Source: a virus. From it: a stretch of DNA of 32,163 bases. This document shows positions 14,746 to 21,278 of the stretch, one piece after another. The stretch is taken from positions 1-32,163 of IMG/VR virus record IMGVR_UViG_3300020183_004721. One strand, 5' to 3'. Each line of letters starts with the position of its first letter. The stretch's first letter is position 1. A model generated the notes under the pieces. That model ran no database searches. It was not told the DNA's origin and saw nothing but the letters and a program-made list of their open reading frames with translations. Position numbers and translations under genes: made by a program.

Positions 14746-15479
14746 TCATCGCCGTATATAGACAAGATCTCCTTAACTGCTTCGTGTCGTTCGATATCAC
14801 CTATAGTGAAATGACATAGATCTACGTATCTATGATTTTCAAAATTATTATAGAGATTTAAAAACTCTAATAATCCGTTATTGCTAGGACGATCAGCCTG
14901 CTGTAGGTCACCAGTGACAACCATCTTAGATTCTTGACCTAATCTCGTTAACAACATCTTCATCTGGCTAGGCGTAGCATTCTGCATCTCGTCGGCGATG
15001 ATAACAGCGTTCTTGAATGTTCTTCCACGCATGTATGCTAAAGGACTGGTTTCAATCACCCCCTCAAGTATCATATTAGTAATTTCTTTAGCATAATAAT
15101 TTTCTGCGAAAACATCCATGATTGGTTTAGTCCAAGGTTCCATTTTCTGTTGCAAATCTCCCGGAAGAAACCCGTGTTCCTCATCCACCGATACAGCAGG
15201 TCTAGTAATAATAATCTTATTTGCATCGCCGTACTTGAGTTGATCTATAGCCCATTGCACCGCAAGCATAGTCTTACCTGTACCTGCAGGACCGATAGCG
15301 AAAATGATCATTTTCTGCGGATCGTTGAGTTTTAAAAGGTATGATTCTTGATTGAGGTTTTTTGGGTAGATCTGAACCCTGTGGCGTTTTTGATGTTGAT
15401 TATCTACTAACTTAATGACATTTGACTGCTGTTCTTGATAAGAGTGAGACTTTTGTGCTACTGCTCTTTTTCGCTTCAT
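14742..15479 (-). CDS. phoH: PhoH-like ATPase
   Basis: 245 residues with the PhoH P-loop domain: Walker A GPAGTGKT (63-70), IITRPAVSVDEEHGFLPGD, PLAYMRGRTF, Walker B VIIADEMQNATPSQMKMLLTR (about 159-178) and VVTGDLQQADRP. It is the phage-length form, with a short basic N-terminus. PhoH is very common in marine phages; suggested roles are RNA metabolism or phosphate-stress response, neither settled. It is the only minus-strand gene in the window. Its ATG is preceded by AAGGAGGG (complement of 15489-15496), an excellent SD. It is transcribed away from 15621 and ends tail-to-tail with 14503-14745. Confidence 0.92.
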   Translation of the reverse strand: MKRKRAVAQKSHSYQEQQSNVIKLVDNQHQKRHRVQIYPKNLNQESYLLKLNDPQKMIIFAIGPAGTGKTMLAVQWAIDQLKYGDANKIIITRPAVSVDEEHGFLPGDLQQKMEPWTKPIMDVFAENYYAKEITNMILEGVIETSPLAYMRGRTFKNAVIIADEMQNATPSQMKMLLTRLGQESKMVVTGDLQQADRPSNNGLLEFLNLYNNFENHRYVDLCHFTIGDIERHEAVKEILSIYGDD

Positions 15480-15620
15480 ATAAGGTTAGCCCTCCTTGTT
15501 AAGTGCTAGGCACGGACCTTGGACCGTAGTGCCCGTACCGAGCACAAAAGTATTTAACAAAGTCTCTGAAAAGTTAACTGTAATGATAAACTATCGTCGA
15601 TAAATACAAAGGGAGATATT
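15480..15620. promoter_or_regulatory. Divergent regulatory region between phoH and the 15621 gene
   Basis: 141 nt without a gene, the only divergent junction in the window, so it must hold start signals for both strands. Next to phoH lies its SD. Beyond it is an imperfect inverted repeat, GTGCTAGGCACGG (15503-15515) against CCGTACCGAGCAC (15533-15545), 11 of 13 pairs with a 17-nt loop. It is clearly more GC-rich than the surroundings and would form a hairpin in the phoH 5' leader. On the + side lies a GATAAATA late-type element. I see no convincing sigma70 promoter pair. Confidence 0.6.
15599..15606 (+). promoter_or_regulatory. T4-type late promoter (GATAAATA)
   Basis: CGATAAATAC matches the T4-like late -10 element TATAAATA at 7 of 8 positions and lies in a non-coding stretch 14 nt before the ATG at 15621. 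With standard late spacing, transcription would begin near 15612, at the SD itself (GGGAGA, 15611-15616), which makes an unusually short leader. That is a reason for caution. Confidence 0.5.
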
Positions 15621-16142
15621 ATGGCTGATATTAAAGACGTTATACAAAATATAGAGCAGATCTACGGATCAAATAATAGTCTAAACATGCTTAAAGATTT
15701 TGAACGTGTCATAGACGAATTAGATGTCTATGTCTTTGACAATTGGATCGACGGTGAATTAATAGCAGGCCCGAAAGAAAGTCGTTATTTTGTAGAATGT
15801 ACTTTTATGTGGCCTAAAGAAAAGATGCCGGAACCAATCGGCGGGCAGAGATTATTAGATTACGGATGCAAGGTACAATTTGCAGAAAGCCAGATGGCCA
15901 AAGTGAGAAAAATTAAAACTCCAGATGATATACGTCCAGGCACCCGTAAAGGCAAAATTGACCAAGAAGATATCTGGATGGTTAAAATTATTATGCCTAA
16001 AAAATTAATGAACGACATCAATAGAGGATATAGAACTCTAGATAAAAATAAAGTAGAAGATATTCTCAATCAAAACAATGTTGTTAATGTCCAACCAGAA
16101 CCTACACAGGAACCAGCAAATGCAGAACAACCTGCCGCTTAA
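15621..16142 (+). CDS. Conserved phage protein of unknown function
   Basis: 173 residues, soluble alpha/beta. Landmarks are LKDFERVIDELDVYVFDNWIDGELI, VECTFMWPKEKMPEPIGGQRLL, IRPGTRKGKIDQEDIWMVKI and MPKKLMNDI, then a Pro/Gln/Glu-rich tail (QPEPTQEPANAEQPAA) that is probably disordered. I recall related sequences in marine T4-like phages but no function. A good SD (GGGAGA) and a candidate late promoter precede it. Its end overlaps the start of the next gene by 23 nt, which suggests that the pair works together. Confidence 0.65.
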   Translation: MADIKDVIQNIEQIYGSNNSLNMLKDFERVIDELDVYVFDNWIDGELIAGPKESRYFVECTFMWPKEKMPEPIGGQRLLDYGCKVQFAESQMAKVRKIKTPDDIRPGTRKGKIDQEDIWMVKIIMPKKLMNDINRGYRTLDKNKVEDILNQNNVVNVQPEPTQEPANAEQPAA

Positions 16143-16860
16143 TGAAGGTCTGAGATCCAGTGATCTCAAAGAGATGGTATATAATACTTTAGAGATCGAC
16201 ACTTATAGATCTAAGATGGGTGAGGATCGAGATGTCTGCGTTTTAAGTTTTAAAGTCAAAGATCGGGCACCGGCTAAAGATCTAATGGAGTTTATAGAAA
16301 AAGGCTACAACTTCGTGTTAGATGCCGATGTCAGTTCCGGTGAAAACAAAAACGGTGAATATTTCGTTTTCGTAGAATTAGACCGCACAGAAAAACTCGC
16401 AGAACAGATACAAGAATTAATGTATGGCATCAAAAGGCTCACAGAGATAGATTCCTATAAATTTAAGTATCACAAAAACGACAAAGAGCATGAATTAACC
16501 ACAGAATCGATCAAATCGTTCGTTCCCAATACTCCGGTAGACTACGAACGTACCATGAATAAATTACAGGTAGAAAATTATAAAAGATTTTTTAATAAGA
16601 CACTCATGGACGATCTTAGTTTAGAAAAAGATATTATTACTTTTTATAAACCTTTTGACAAATCATATAAGTTTAAAATAATCGACGATCAGGATATCAC
16701 ACCTATAGCAGAGGGGGCGATATCATTAGACGAAAAATCTGTTGGAGAAACATTTTGGCTTACTAAAATGTTTGGAGATTATAATATCGCTAAAATAGGT
16801 GAAAACTTTCTATTCACCAATGGCGATAAATCAATTTTATTACAAAGGATCGAACTATGA
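16120..16860 (+). CDS. Conserved phage protein of unknown function
   Basis: 246 residues from the ATG at 16120, chosen because AGGA lies 10 nt upstream (near 16107); the longer ATG at 16078 lacks an SD. N-terminal domain: LKEMVYNTLEIDTYRSKMGEDRDVCVLSFKV, AKDLMEFIEKGYNFVLDADV and YFVFVELDRTEKLAEQI. After about residue 110 a second, mixed segment follows (YKRFFNKTLMDDLSLEKDIITF, YKFKIIDDQDI), ending MFGDYNIAKIGENFLFTNGD. No family recognised, no membrane helix. It is coupled to the gene before (23-nt overlap) and to the endolysin after (4-nt ATGA overlap), so it is probably co-expressed late with lysis genes. Confidence 0.65.
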   Translation: MQNNLPLNEGLRSSDLKEMVYNTLEIDTYRSKMGEDRDVCVLSFKVKDRAPAKDLMEFIEKGYNFVLDADVSSGENKNGEYFVFVELDRTEKLAEQIQELMYGIKRLTEIDSYKFKYHKNDKEHELTTESIKSFVPNTPVDYERTMNKLQVENYKRFFNKTLMDDLSLEKDIITFYKPFDKSYKFKIIDDQDITPIAEGAISLDEKSVGETFWLTKMFGDYNIAKIGENFLFTNGDKSILLQRIEL

Positions 16861-17486
16861 GTTTTACATTCGAATTTAAAAAAGAGCACCTATCTGAATT
16901 AATAGGAAAAAACCCCTATACAGATTATTGGTATAACGCGATGTGTGAAATATTACCCGTATATGATATCAACACTCCGGAGCGTGTAGCAGCATGGTTG
17001 GCACAGTGCGCACACGAAAGCGGTTATTTCAAATTCTTAAAAGAGAATTTAAACTACAAAGCAGAAAGTCTGCTGAAAACTTTTCCCAAGTATTTTAAAA
17101 CACTGGATGAAGCCAAGCAGTACGAAAAACAGCCAGAGAAGATCGCCAATCGTGTCTATGCCAATCGCATGGGCAACGGTGATGAGGCTTCGGGAGATGG
17201 ATTCCGTTATCTAGGACGTGGTCTGATACAGTTAACCGGCAAGAACAATTACACGTTCTTTGCTGCCAGCATCGATACACCTTTAGAACAGGTTCCTGAA
17301 TATCTACAGACATTCGAAGGCGCCGTGCAGAGCGCCTGTTTCTTTTGGGAACAAAATGGGCTGAACAAATTCGCTGATAGCAGAGATATAGTCACTATGA
17401 GCAAGCGTATCAATGGTGGTACTATCGGCATGGAAGATCGTCTTATGAAATACGAAAAGTGCCTTAAGATGTTTGGAGTAAAATAA
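16857..17486 (+). CDS. Endolysin, glycoside hydrolase family 19-type
   Basis: 209 residues with the GH19 lysozyme/chitinase fold pattern: AWLAQCAHESGYF with the likely acid Glu54, KYFKTLDEAKQYEKQPEKIANRVY, RMGNGDEASGDGFRYLGRGLIQLTGKNNYTFF and a C-terminal MSKRINGGTIGMEDRLMKYEKCL. Phage GH19 enzymes cleave peptidoglycan. There is no signal peptide, so export would need a holin. It is directly followed by the spanin pair and holin-like genes, forming a lysis block. A second GH19-like domain occurs at 30556-31731, with the same RYxGRGxIQLTGxxNYT core. Confidence 0.9.
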   Translation: MSFTFEFKKEHLSELIGKNPYTDYWYNAMCEILPVYDINTPERVAAWLAQCAHESGYFKFLKENLNYKAESLLKTFPKYFKTLDEAKQYEKQPEKIANRVYANRMGNGDEASGDGFRYLGRGLIQLTGKNNYTFFAASIDTPLEQVPEYLQTFEGAVQSACFFWEQNGLNKFADSRDIVTMSKRINGGTIGMEDRLMKYEKCLKMFGVK

Positions 17487-17986
17487 TGTTTGGGATAGGA
17501 GGTGCCATCAAAGCGATAGTAACGCTGATCATAGTGTTGATAGTGGCTGCAGGTGGTTATTTCCTAATCAATCTCAAAGCCGACCTCGCCATAGCCCAAG
17601 AAAATAGTCGTAAACTCGAAGAAGGAGTTCGACTACAGAATGAGGCCATGGCACAGATGAAGGCTGATCAGGAAAAAATCAAGGATCTCAATAATGAACT
17701 TAATACCACAATTAAGTTACAAAACAAAGATATGGAGAACCTCAAAGACCGCTTCAGCACCAATGCTGCAGGTGAAAAAAGAGACTTTGGTAAAACCGCC
17801 GCTGCTAAACCCGCGAGTTTAGAACGTGCTGTTAACAGAGGAACTATTAACGCACTGCGTTGTTTAGAAATCGCTTCAGGAGCGCCTTTGACAGAGGCAG
17901 AAAAAAATGCAACCAAACCAAGTGAAATCAATCGTGAATGCCCCTCGTTGGCTCACCCTAACTACAAGCCTGCTGCTGGTCAGTAG
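17486..17986 (+). CDS. Inner-membrane spanin subunit (Rz-like)
   Basis: 166 residues: one N-terminal membrane helix (about 8-28, IKAIVTLIIVLIVAAGGYFLI), then a long charged coiled coil (about 30-95, AIAQENSRKLEEGVRLQNEAM, QEKIKDLNNELNTTI), then a looser C-terminus with two Cys. This is the layout of an i-spanin that bridges the periplasm. The assignment is strengthened by the lipoprotein gene that starts inside its 3' end in another frame. Its ATG shares one base with the endolysin stop. Confidence 0.82.
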   Translation: MFGIGGAIKAIVTLIIVLIVAAGGYFLINLKADLAIAQENSRKLEEGVRLQNEAMAQMKADQEKIKDLNNELNTTIKLQNKDMENLKDRFSTNAAGEKRDFGKTAAAKPASLERAVNRGTINALRCLEIASGAPLTEAEKNATKPSEINRECPSLAHPNYKPAAGQ

Positions 17987-18341
17987 TCTCTCTGGCTGTG
18001 CCAGTTTCGACTTCTTAGGCAAGCGTGAGAAGCCTATCGAGATCATAACCAAGGCTGCTGACAAGACACCATTAGATATAGCACATCCCGATCCACTGAG
18101 ACTCAAACCTGTAGAATGGGTAGTGATGACTCCTGCTAACCAAGAAGAGATATTCAAAAAAATAGAAGAAAAAGGCACAGATCCAGTAGTATTCGGTCTC
18201 ACACCGGACGGATATCAAGCATTGGCTGTGACTATTGCTGAACTGCGCAATATGATAAACACACAGCGTAATATCATAATCAAATACAAAGAATACTACG
18301 AGCCCAAAAAAGAGCAAGCGAACACAGAAGCAAAGAAATGA
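17907..18341 (+). CDS. Outer-membrane spanin lipoprotein (Rz1-like)
   Basis: 144 residues with a lipoprotein signal: basic start, hydrophobic LTLTTSLLLVSSL and lipobox LSGC with Cys31. The mature part would be anchored in the outer membrane; it has a helical C-terminus (YQALAVTIAELRNMINTQRNI, IIKYKEYYEPKKE). It starts 80 nt before the end of the i-spanin gene in a different frame, the partly embedded Rz/Rz1 arrangement. Together the pair would fuse inner and outer membranes in the last step of lysis of a Gram-negative host. Confidence 0.82.
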   Translation: MQPNQVKSIVNAPRWLTLTTSLLLVSSLSGCASFDFLGKREKPIEIITKAADKTPLDIAHPDPLRLKPVEWVVMTPANQEEIFKKIEEKGTDPVVFGLTPDGYQALAVTIAELRNMINTQRNIIIKYKEYYEPKKEQANTEAKK

Positions 18342-18562
18342 CAGACAATGACGAGATCAAAGAACTAGGCTGGTTTGCTCGATTATTTAGAAAAAGGGCG
18401 AAACTGACCTATTGGCTTGATCAACAGGCCTATGTAACCGAAGTGTGTCATTTTAAAGAAATCTCTCCAGAATGTATCGTGTTCAGCGACTATTATACGA
18501 AAAAGAACACTATGGTGAAATATCAAAACAAGATAACTTATGTCTTGGAACAGACTAAGTAG
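18338..18562 (+). CDS. Hypothetical small protein in the lysis block
   Basis: 74 residues, basic N-terminus (WFARLFRKRAKLTYWLDQQAY), then a small beta-like part (VTEVCHFKEISPECIVFSDYY). There is no clear membrane helix. ATGA overlap with the o-spanin stop. It is not recognised; its position suggests co-expression with lysis genes. Confidence 0.6.
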   Translation: MTDNDEIKELGWFARLFRKRAKLTYWLDQQAYVTEVCHFKEISPECIVFSDYYTKKNTMVKYQNKITYVLEQTK

Positions 18563-18570
18563 GAGAAGAA

Positions 18571-18801
18571 ATGGGTTGGTTTCGTAGCATATTTACAGAC
18601 GGCACGGACGACGGAATCAGCAGCAAACGTGTGGTAACCATATTGGCATTTATCATGTGTTCGGCAGGATTTATTGGTGATTTATTCTGGGATTTAGATG
18701 TTAAGGATGTTATATTTGAATCAATGATGTATATAGTTGTAGCAGGACTAGGGTTTACAGCATCGGAAAAATTTTCAAAAAATAAGAAGGATGGTGAATA
18801 G
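18571..18801 (+). CDS. Putative holin (two-helix membrane protein)
   Basis: 76 residues: a short amphipathic N-terminus (GWFRSIFTDGTDDGISSKR), then two hydrophobic helices at about 21-40 (VVTILAFIMCSAGFIGDLFW) and 46-65 (VIFESMMYIVVAGLGFTAS), then a basic tail (EKFSKNKKDGE). This size and layout fit a class II holin, and the gene sits after endolysin and spanins. SD AGGAGAAG lies just before the ATG. The gene at 19109 is an alternative holin candidate, so the call is by topology and context. Confidence 0.55.
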   Translation: MGWFRSIFTDGTDDGISSKRVVTILAFIMCSAGFIGDLFWDLDVKDVIFESMMYIVVAGLGFTASEKFSKNKKDGE

Positions 18802-18857
18802 GTTGATTTTTAATGAATTTTTTGTTAAATAAAGTTGTAGTTTTAATAGGAGCGAGT

Positions 18858-19109
18858 ATGAATTCTGACAAAAGTCTAGCGAGATGGATGATATTACTAA
18901 TACTTTTGCCTATAGGTCTAGCGGCATTCAGCGGAGATCGTTTCCGTTATCCCTGTCAGGATCCTGCCAATTGGGATAAAGCAGAATGCCAAAAACCTAG
19001 ATGCGAGGTAACAAGGACATGTCCGGAACATATTTTTAAAGGTGAAGGACCCTCGGGAACATCGGCCCCAGTTAAAACAGCCGTGGTTGGAAAAAAGGAA
19101 TGTAACTAA
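18858..19109 (+). CDS. Small membrane-anchored Cys-containing protein
   Basis: 83 residues from the ATG at 18858, chosen because AGGAGCG sits directly upstream (18849-18855); an in-frame ATG at 18813 has no SD. One hydrophobic segment at about 9-24 (ARWMILLILLPIGLAAF) could be an anchor or uncleaved signal. The rest carries five Cys (RYPCQDPANWDKAECQKPRC, RTCPEHIF, final KKECN), so it is likely periplasmic with disulfides. I recall a similar FSGDRFRYPCQDP motif in marine phages, function unknown. It shares 1 nt with the next gene. Confidence 0.65.
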   Translation: MNSDKSLARWMILLILLPIGLAAFSGDRFRYPCQDPANWDKAECQKPRCEVTRTCPEHIFKGEGPSGTSAPVKTAVVGKKECN

Positions 19110-19636
19110 TGGAAAAAATAGATCTTAAAGACGGAAAAGAAATGTTCATATATACAGAAGAACAGTTAATGGCTCGACTGAAATTTTTTATAGGTATCTG
19201 TCTAGCACTAACACTGACGGGTATCGTGTTTGTGGTGCTTTATTCGCTGATATTTGTTACACAGCCGATGAATGCCATAGCTCCTATAGATCAAAAGTTT
19301 TTTGAGCTGATCATACCTATCGCTACATTTTTAACAGGTACCCTTTCAGGAATCATGCTGGCAGGCAATGACAAGGATGCAAGGATGGAGGCACTGAAGG
19401 CTGCCAACAGAGGCGGATCACCTAGCCCTAGTCCTAGCATACCAACTCCCAGCCTAGGAGGTGGTGGTTTTTCTGCTAACGCCAATATCGGTGGCGCTAA
19501 TTTTAGTTTTAATAAATCTGCAGCACCGTCCGCAGGGGCATTTACTCCTGCGGCACCGACTGCATCGTTCGCAGCACCTAAGATGAGCAGCACCGGTAAA
19601 CCTATGCCTGTCTTAGAAGATGATGAAGAATTATAA
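19109..19636 (+). CDS. Two-helix membrane protein with Pro/Ala/Gly-rich tail (alternative holin candidate)
   Basis: 175 residues. Two membrane helices at about 25-48 (FFIGICLALTLTGIVFVVLYSLIF) and 66-86 (LIIPIATFLTGTLSGIMLAG) are joined by a short loop. After residue 95 comes a long low-complexity tail (SPSPSPSIPTPSLGGGG, APSAGAFTPAAPTASF) ending EDDEEL. Located in the lysis block, it could be a holin, an antiholin or another envelope protein. Its end overlaps upstream of the SD of the next gene. Confidence 0.6.
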   Translation: MEKIDLKDGKEMFIYTEEQLMARLKFFIGICLALTLTGIVFVVLYSLIFVTQPMNAIAPIDQKFFELIIPIATFLTGTLSGIMLAGNDKDARMEALKAANRGGSPSPSPSIPTPSLGGGGFSANANIGGANFSFNKSAAPSAGAFTPAAPTASFAAPKMSSTGKPMPVLEDDEEL

Positions 19637-19646
19637 GGAGAAAAAT

Positions 19647-19880
19647 ATGTTTAAGAAGATGATTTTCGCAGCAGGTTTAGCATTAGCCGTTTCCATGCCT
19701 ACTTATGCCGACAAGCATGAAAAGAAAGCAGAACCAGAAACCAAACAGGTCTGCGTAGATGTGCAGGGCAAGGATGGTAAACCAGTAATGGATCCTAAGA
19801 CCAACAAGCCCAAGCAAAACTGCGTCACAGTCAAAGTACGTGAAAAATTCGAAGGTACCAAAGTTCCTGAGAAGAAATAA
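19647..19880 (+). CDS. Small secreted (periplasmic) Lys-rich protein
   Basis: 77 residues from the ATG at 19647, where a perfect AAGGAG lies 6 nt upstream (19635-19640); the ATG at 19620 has no such site. A clear Sec signal peptide (MFKKMIFAAGLALAVSMPTYA) with likely cleavage after Tyr-Ala at residue 21 is followed by a hydrophilic mature part with two Cys (KQVCVDVQGKDGKP, KQNCVTVKVREKF). No family recognised. Last gene of the lysis transcript, before a strong terminator; it may act in the periplasm during late infection. Confidence 0.65.
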   Translation: MFKKMIFAAGLALAVSMPTYADKHEKKAEPETKQVCVDVQGKDGKPVMDPKTNKPKQNCVTVKVREKFEGTKVPEKK

Positions 19881-19907
19881 TTTAAACTCAGTAAATCTGT
19901 AGTAAAT

Positions 19908-19936
19908 AAAAGGACTGCTTAATGTAGTCCTTTTTT
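19908..19936 (+). terminator. Rho-independent terminator
   Basis: AAAGGACT (19909-19916) pairs perfectly with AGTCCTTT (19926-19933); a G-U and a C-G pair extend the stem to a 5-nt loop, and the stem runs into six T (19931-19936). It lies 28 nt after the 19880 stop and just before dnaJ, closing the lysis transcription unit. In this gene-dense window it is the only clear intrinsic terminator I found. Confidence 0.88.
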
Positions 19937-19951
19937 ATTATAGAAAATACT

Positions 19952-20794
19952 ATGGACTATTACTCTACTTTAGGTGTTAATAGAAACGCCACCCAAGACG
20001 AAATTAAAAAAGCGTATCGCAAGATGGCTATGAACCATCATCCTGATCGCGGTGGAGATGAGAAAAAATTTAAACAGATTTCGGAAGCCTATGAAATCTT
20101 AAGTGATCCTCAAAAAAAACAGATGGTAGACATGGGTATAGATCCCAAGAGACAACCGCAAGGTAATGGATTCGGACAAAACGGTCCTTTCGAGTTTCAT
20201 TTCAATGCTAACAATTTTGATGATATATTTGGTGGATTCGGATTTGGTGGATTCGGACACAGACATGTTCAAAGAAACAAAACTATCAGCCTCATGGTGG
20301 ATCTTACATTAGAAGATGTCTTACAAGGTAAAAATCTAGATGCAGAAATAGCCATACCTGGAGGAAGGAAAAAGATTATTAATATCGTGATACCGTCTGG
20401 AATAGAAGAAGGACAACAGATAAGATATCAAGGAATGGGAGATAATAGCATTTCTAACATACCTCCCGGAGATTTAATAGTTAATGTTAGAATCATGCCG
20501 CACGGAATGTTTCGACGAGAAGGCGATAACCTAATACTAGAAAAATTCATCTCAGCATGGGATGCCATGTTAGGAACAAAAATAGATATTTCTACACTAG
20601 ACAACAAGTCATTAGAAATCGCTGTACCGGCAGGTAGCCAGCCCGAAACAGTATTAAGTTGCAGAAACGAAGGATTGCCAAATATGCGTAGCAAGTTAAG
20701 AGGTAATCTTTTAGTAAAAATAAAAATTAAAATACCAAAAATTACATCAACTAAACAGAAAGATCTCGTAGAACAATTGAAAAATGGATTATAA
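19952..20794 (+). CDS. dnaJ: DnaJ-like co-chaperone (class B, CbpA-type)
   Basis: 280 residues. J-domain at 1-65 with HPD at 30-32 (NHHPDRGG), a Gly/Phe-rich stretch at about 70-105 ([19 protein letters not shown]), then a beta C-terminal substrate-binding region ([61 protein letters not shown]). The zinc-finger CxxCxGxG repeats are absent, so it is a class B protein. It would stimulate host DnaK on chosen clients. It starts directly after a terminator and overlaps the deformylase gene by 11 nt, heading the DnaJ-PDF-Clp cassette. No strong SD is visible, so its initiation signal is unclear. Confidence 0.9.
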   Translation: MDYYSTLGVNRNATQDEIKKAYRKMAMNHHPDRGGDEKKFKQISEAYEILSDPQKKQMVDMGIDPKRQPQGNGFGQNGPFEFHFNANNFDDIFGGFGFGGFGHRHVQRNKTISLMVDLTLEDVLQGKNLDAEIAIPGGRKKIINIVIPSGIEEGQQIRYQGMGDNSISNIPPGDLIVNVRIMPHGMFRREGDNLILEKFISAWDAMLGTKIDISTLDNKSLEIAVPAGSQPETVLSCRNEGLPNMRSKLRGNLLVKIKIKIPKITSTKQKDLVEQLKNGL

Positions 20795-21278
20795 ACTAGG
20801 ACCGCATCAAAGCCTTCAACAAGTAAGCACTTCTTGGGATTTTTCTCGAGACGGTGATTCTGAAAAATTAGAATCTGATCTATGTTATTTTATGCAGAAA
20901 CATATGGGTATAGGTTTAGCCGCTAATCAAATAGGTATTGCTAAACAAATTTTTGTAATGGGCAGCGATAATATTCCGGGATTTCCTAAACCCTTCGCAG
21001 TTTTCAATCCAAAAATAATCAGCACAGATCAAGAAAAAGAAATCTTCAAAGAAGGATGTCTGAGTTTCCCTGGACTTTGGTTGAACGTAAAAAGGCCAAA
21101 AAAAATAATAGTGGAGTACCAGAACAGTCGAGGAGACATCATAGAAGCAGAAATGGACGGATTAATTTCTAGATGCTTTCAGCATGAATTTGATCATCTC
21201 AATGGTATATGTTTCGTTGACATCGTTAGTCCCTTGAAGTTAAAATTAGCAATACAAAAACTAAGGAAACAAAAATAA
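20784..21278 (+). CDS. def: Peptide deformylase
   Basis: 164 residues with the three PDF motifs: [10 protein letters not shown] (42-51), EGCLSFPG with metal ligand Cys92 (90-97) and QHEFDH with His134, Glu135 and His138. It removes the N-formyl group from nascent proteins on the ribosome. Marine phages often carry PDF, generally explained as supporting processing of proteins made during infection. Unlike the shortened cyanophage forms I recall, this copy has a C-terminal extension ([19 protein letters not shown]) with a basic helix that could bind the ribosome. It overlaps dnaJ by 11 nt and its stop shares 1 nt with the Clp ATG, so all three are coupled. Confidence 0.93.
   Translation: MDYKLGPHQSLQQVSTSWDFSRDGDSEKLESDLCYFMQKHMGIGLAANQIGIAKQIFVMGSDNIPGFPKPFAVFNPKIISTDQEKEIFKEGCLSFPGLWLNVKRPKKIIVEYQNSRGDIIEAEMDGLISRCFQHEFDHLNGICFVDIVSPLKLKLAIQKLRKQK

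Noticed and set aside
15621-16142. Ubiquitin-conjugating (E2-like) protein
   Set aside because: The Trp-Pro and Met-Pro-Glu-Pro stretch was suggestive, but there is no recognisable catalytic Cys motif and no E1, Ub-like or JAB gene nearby.
18803-18830. TTGATT...TTAAAT as a sigma70 promoter before the 18858 gene
   Set aside because: Only weak matches to both hexamers in a short AT-rich gap; such patterns are expected by chance.
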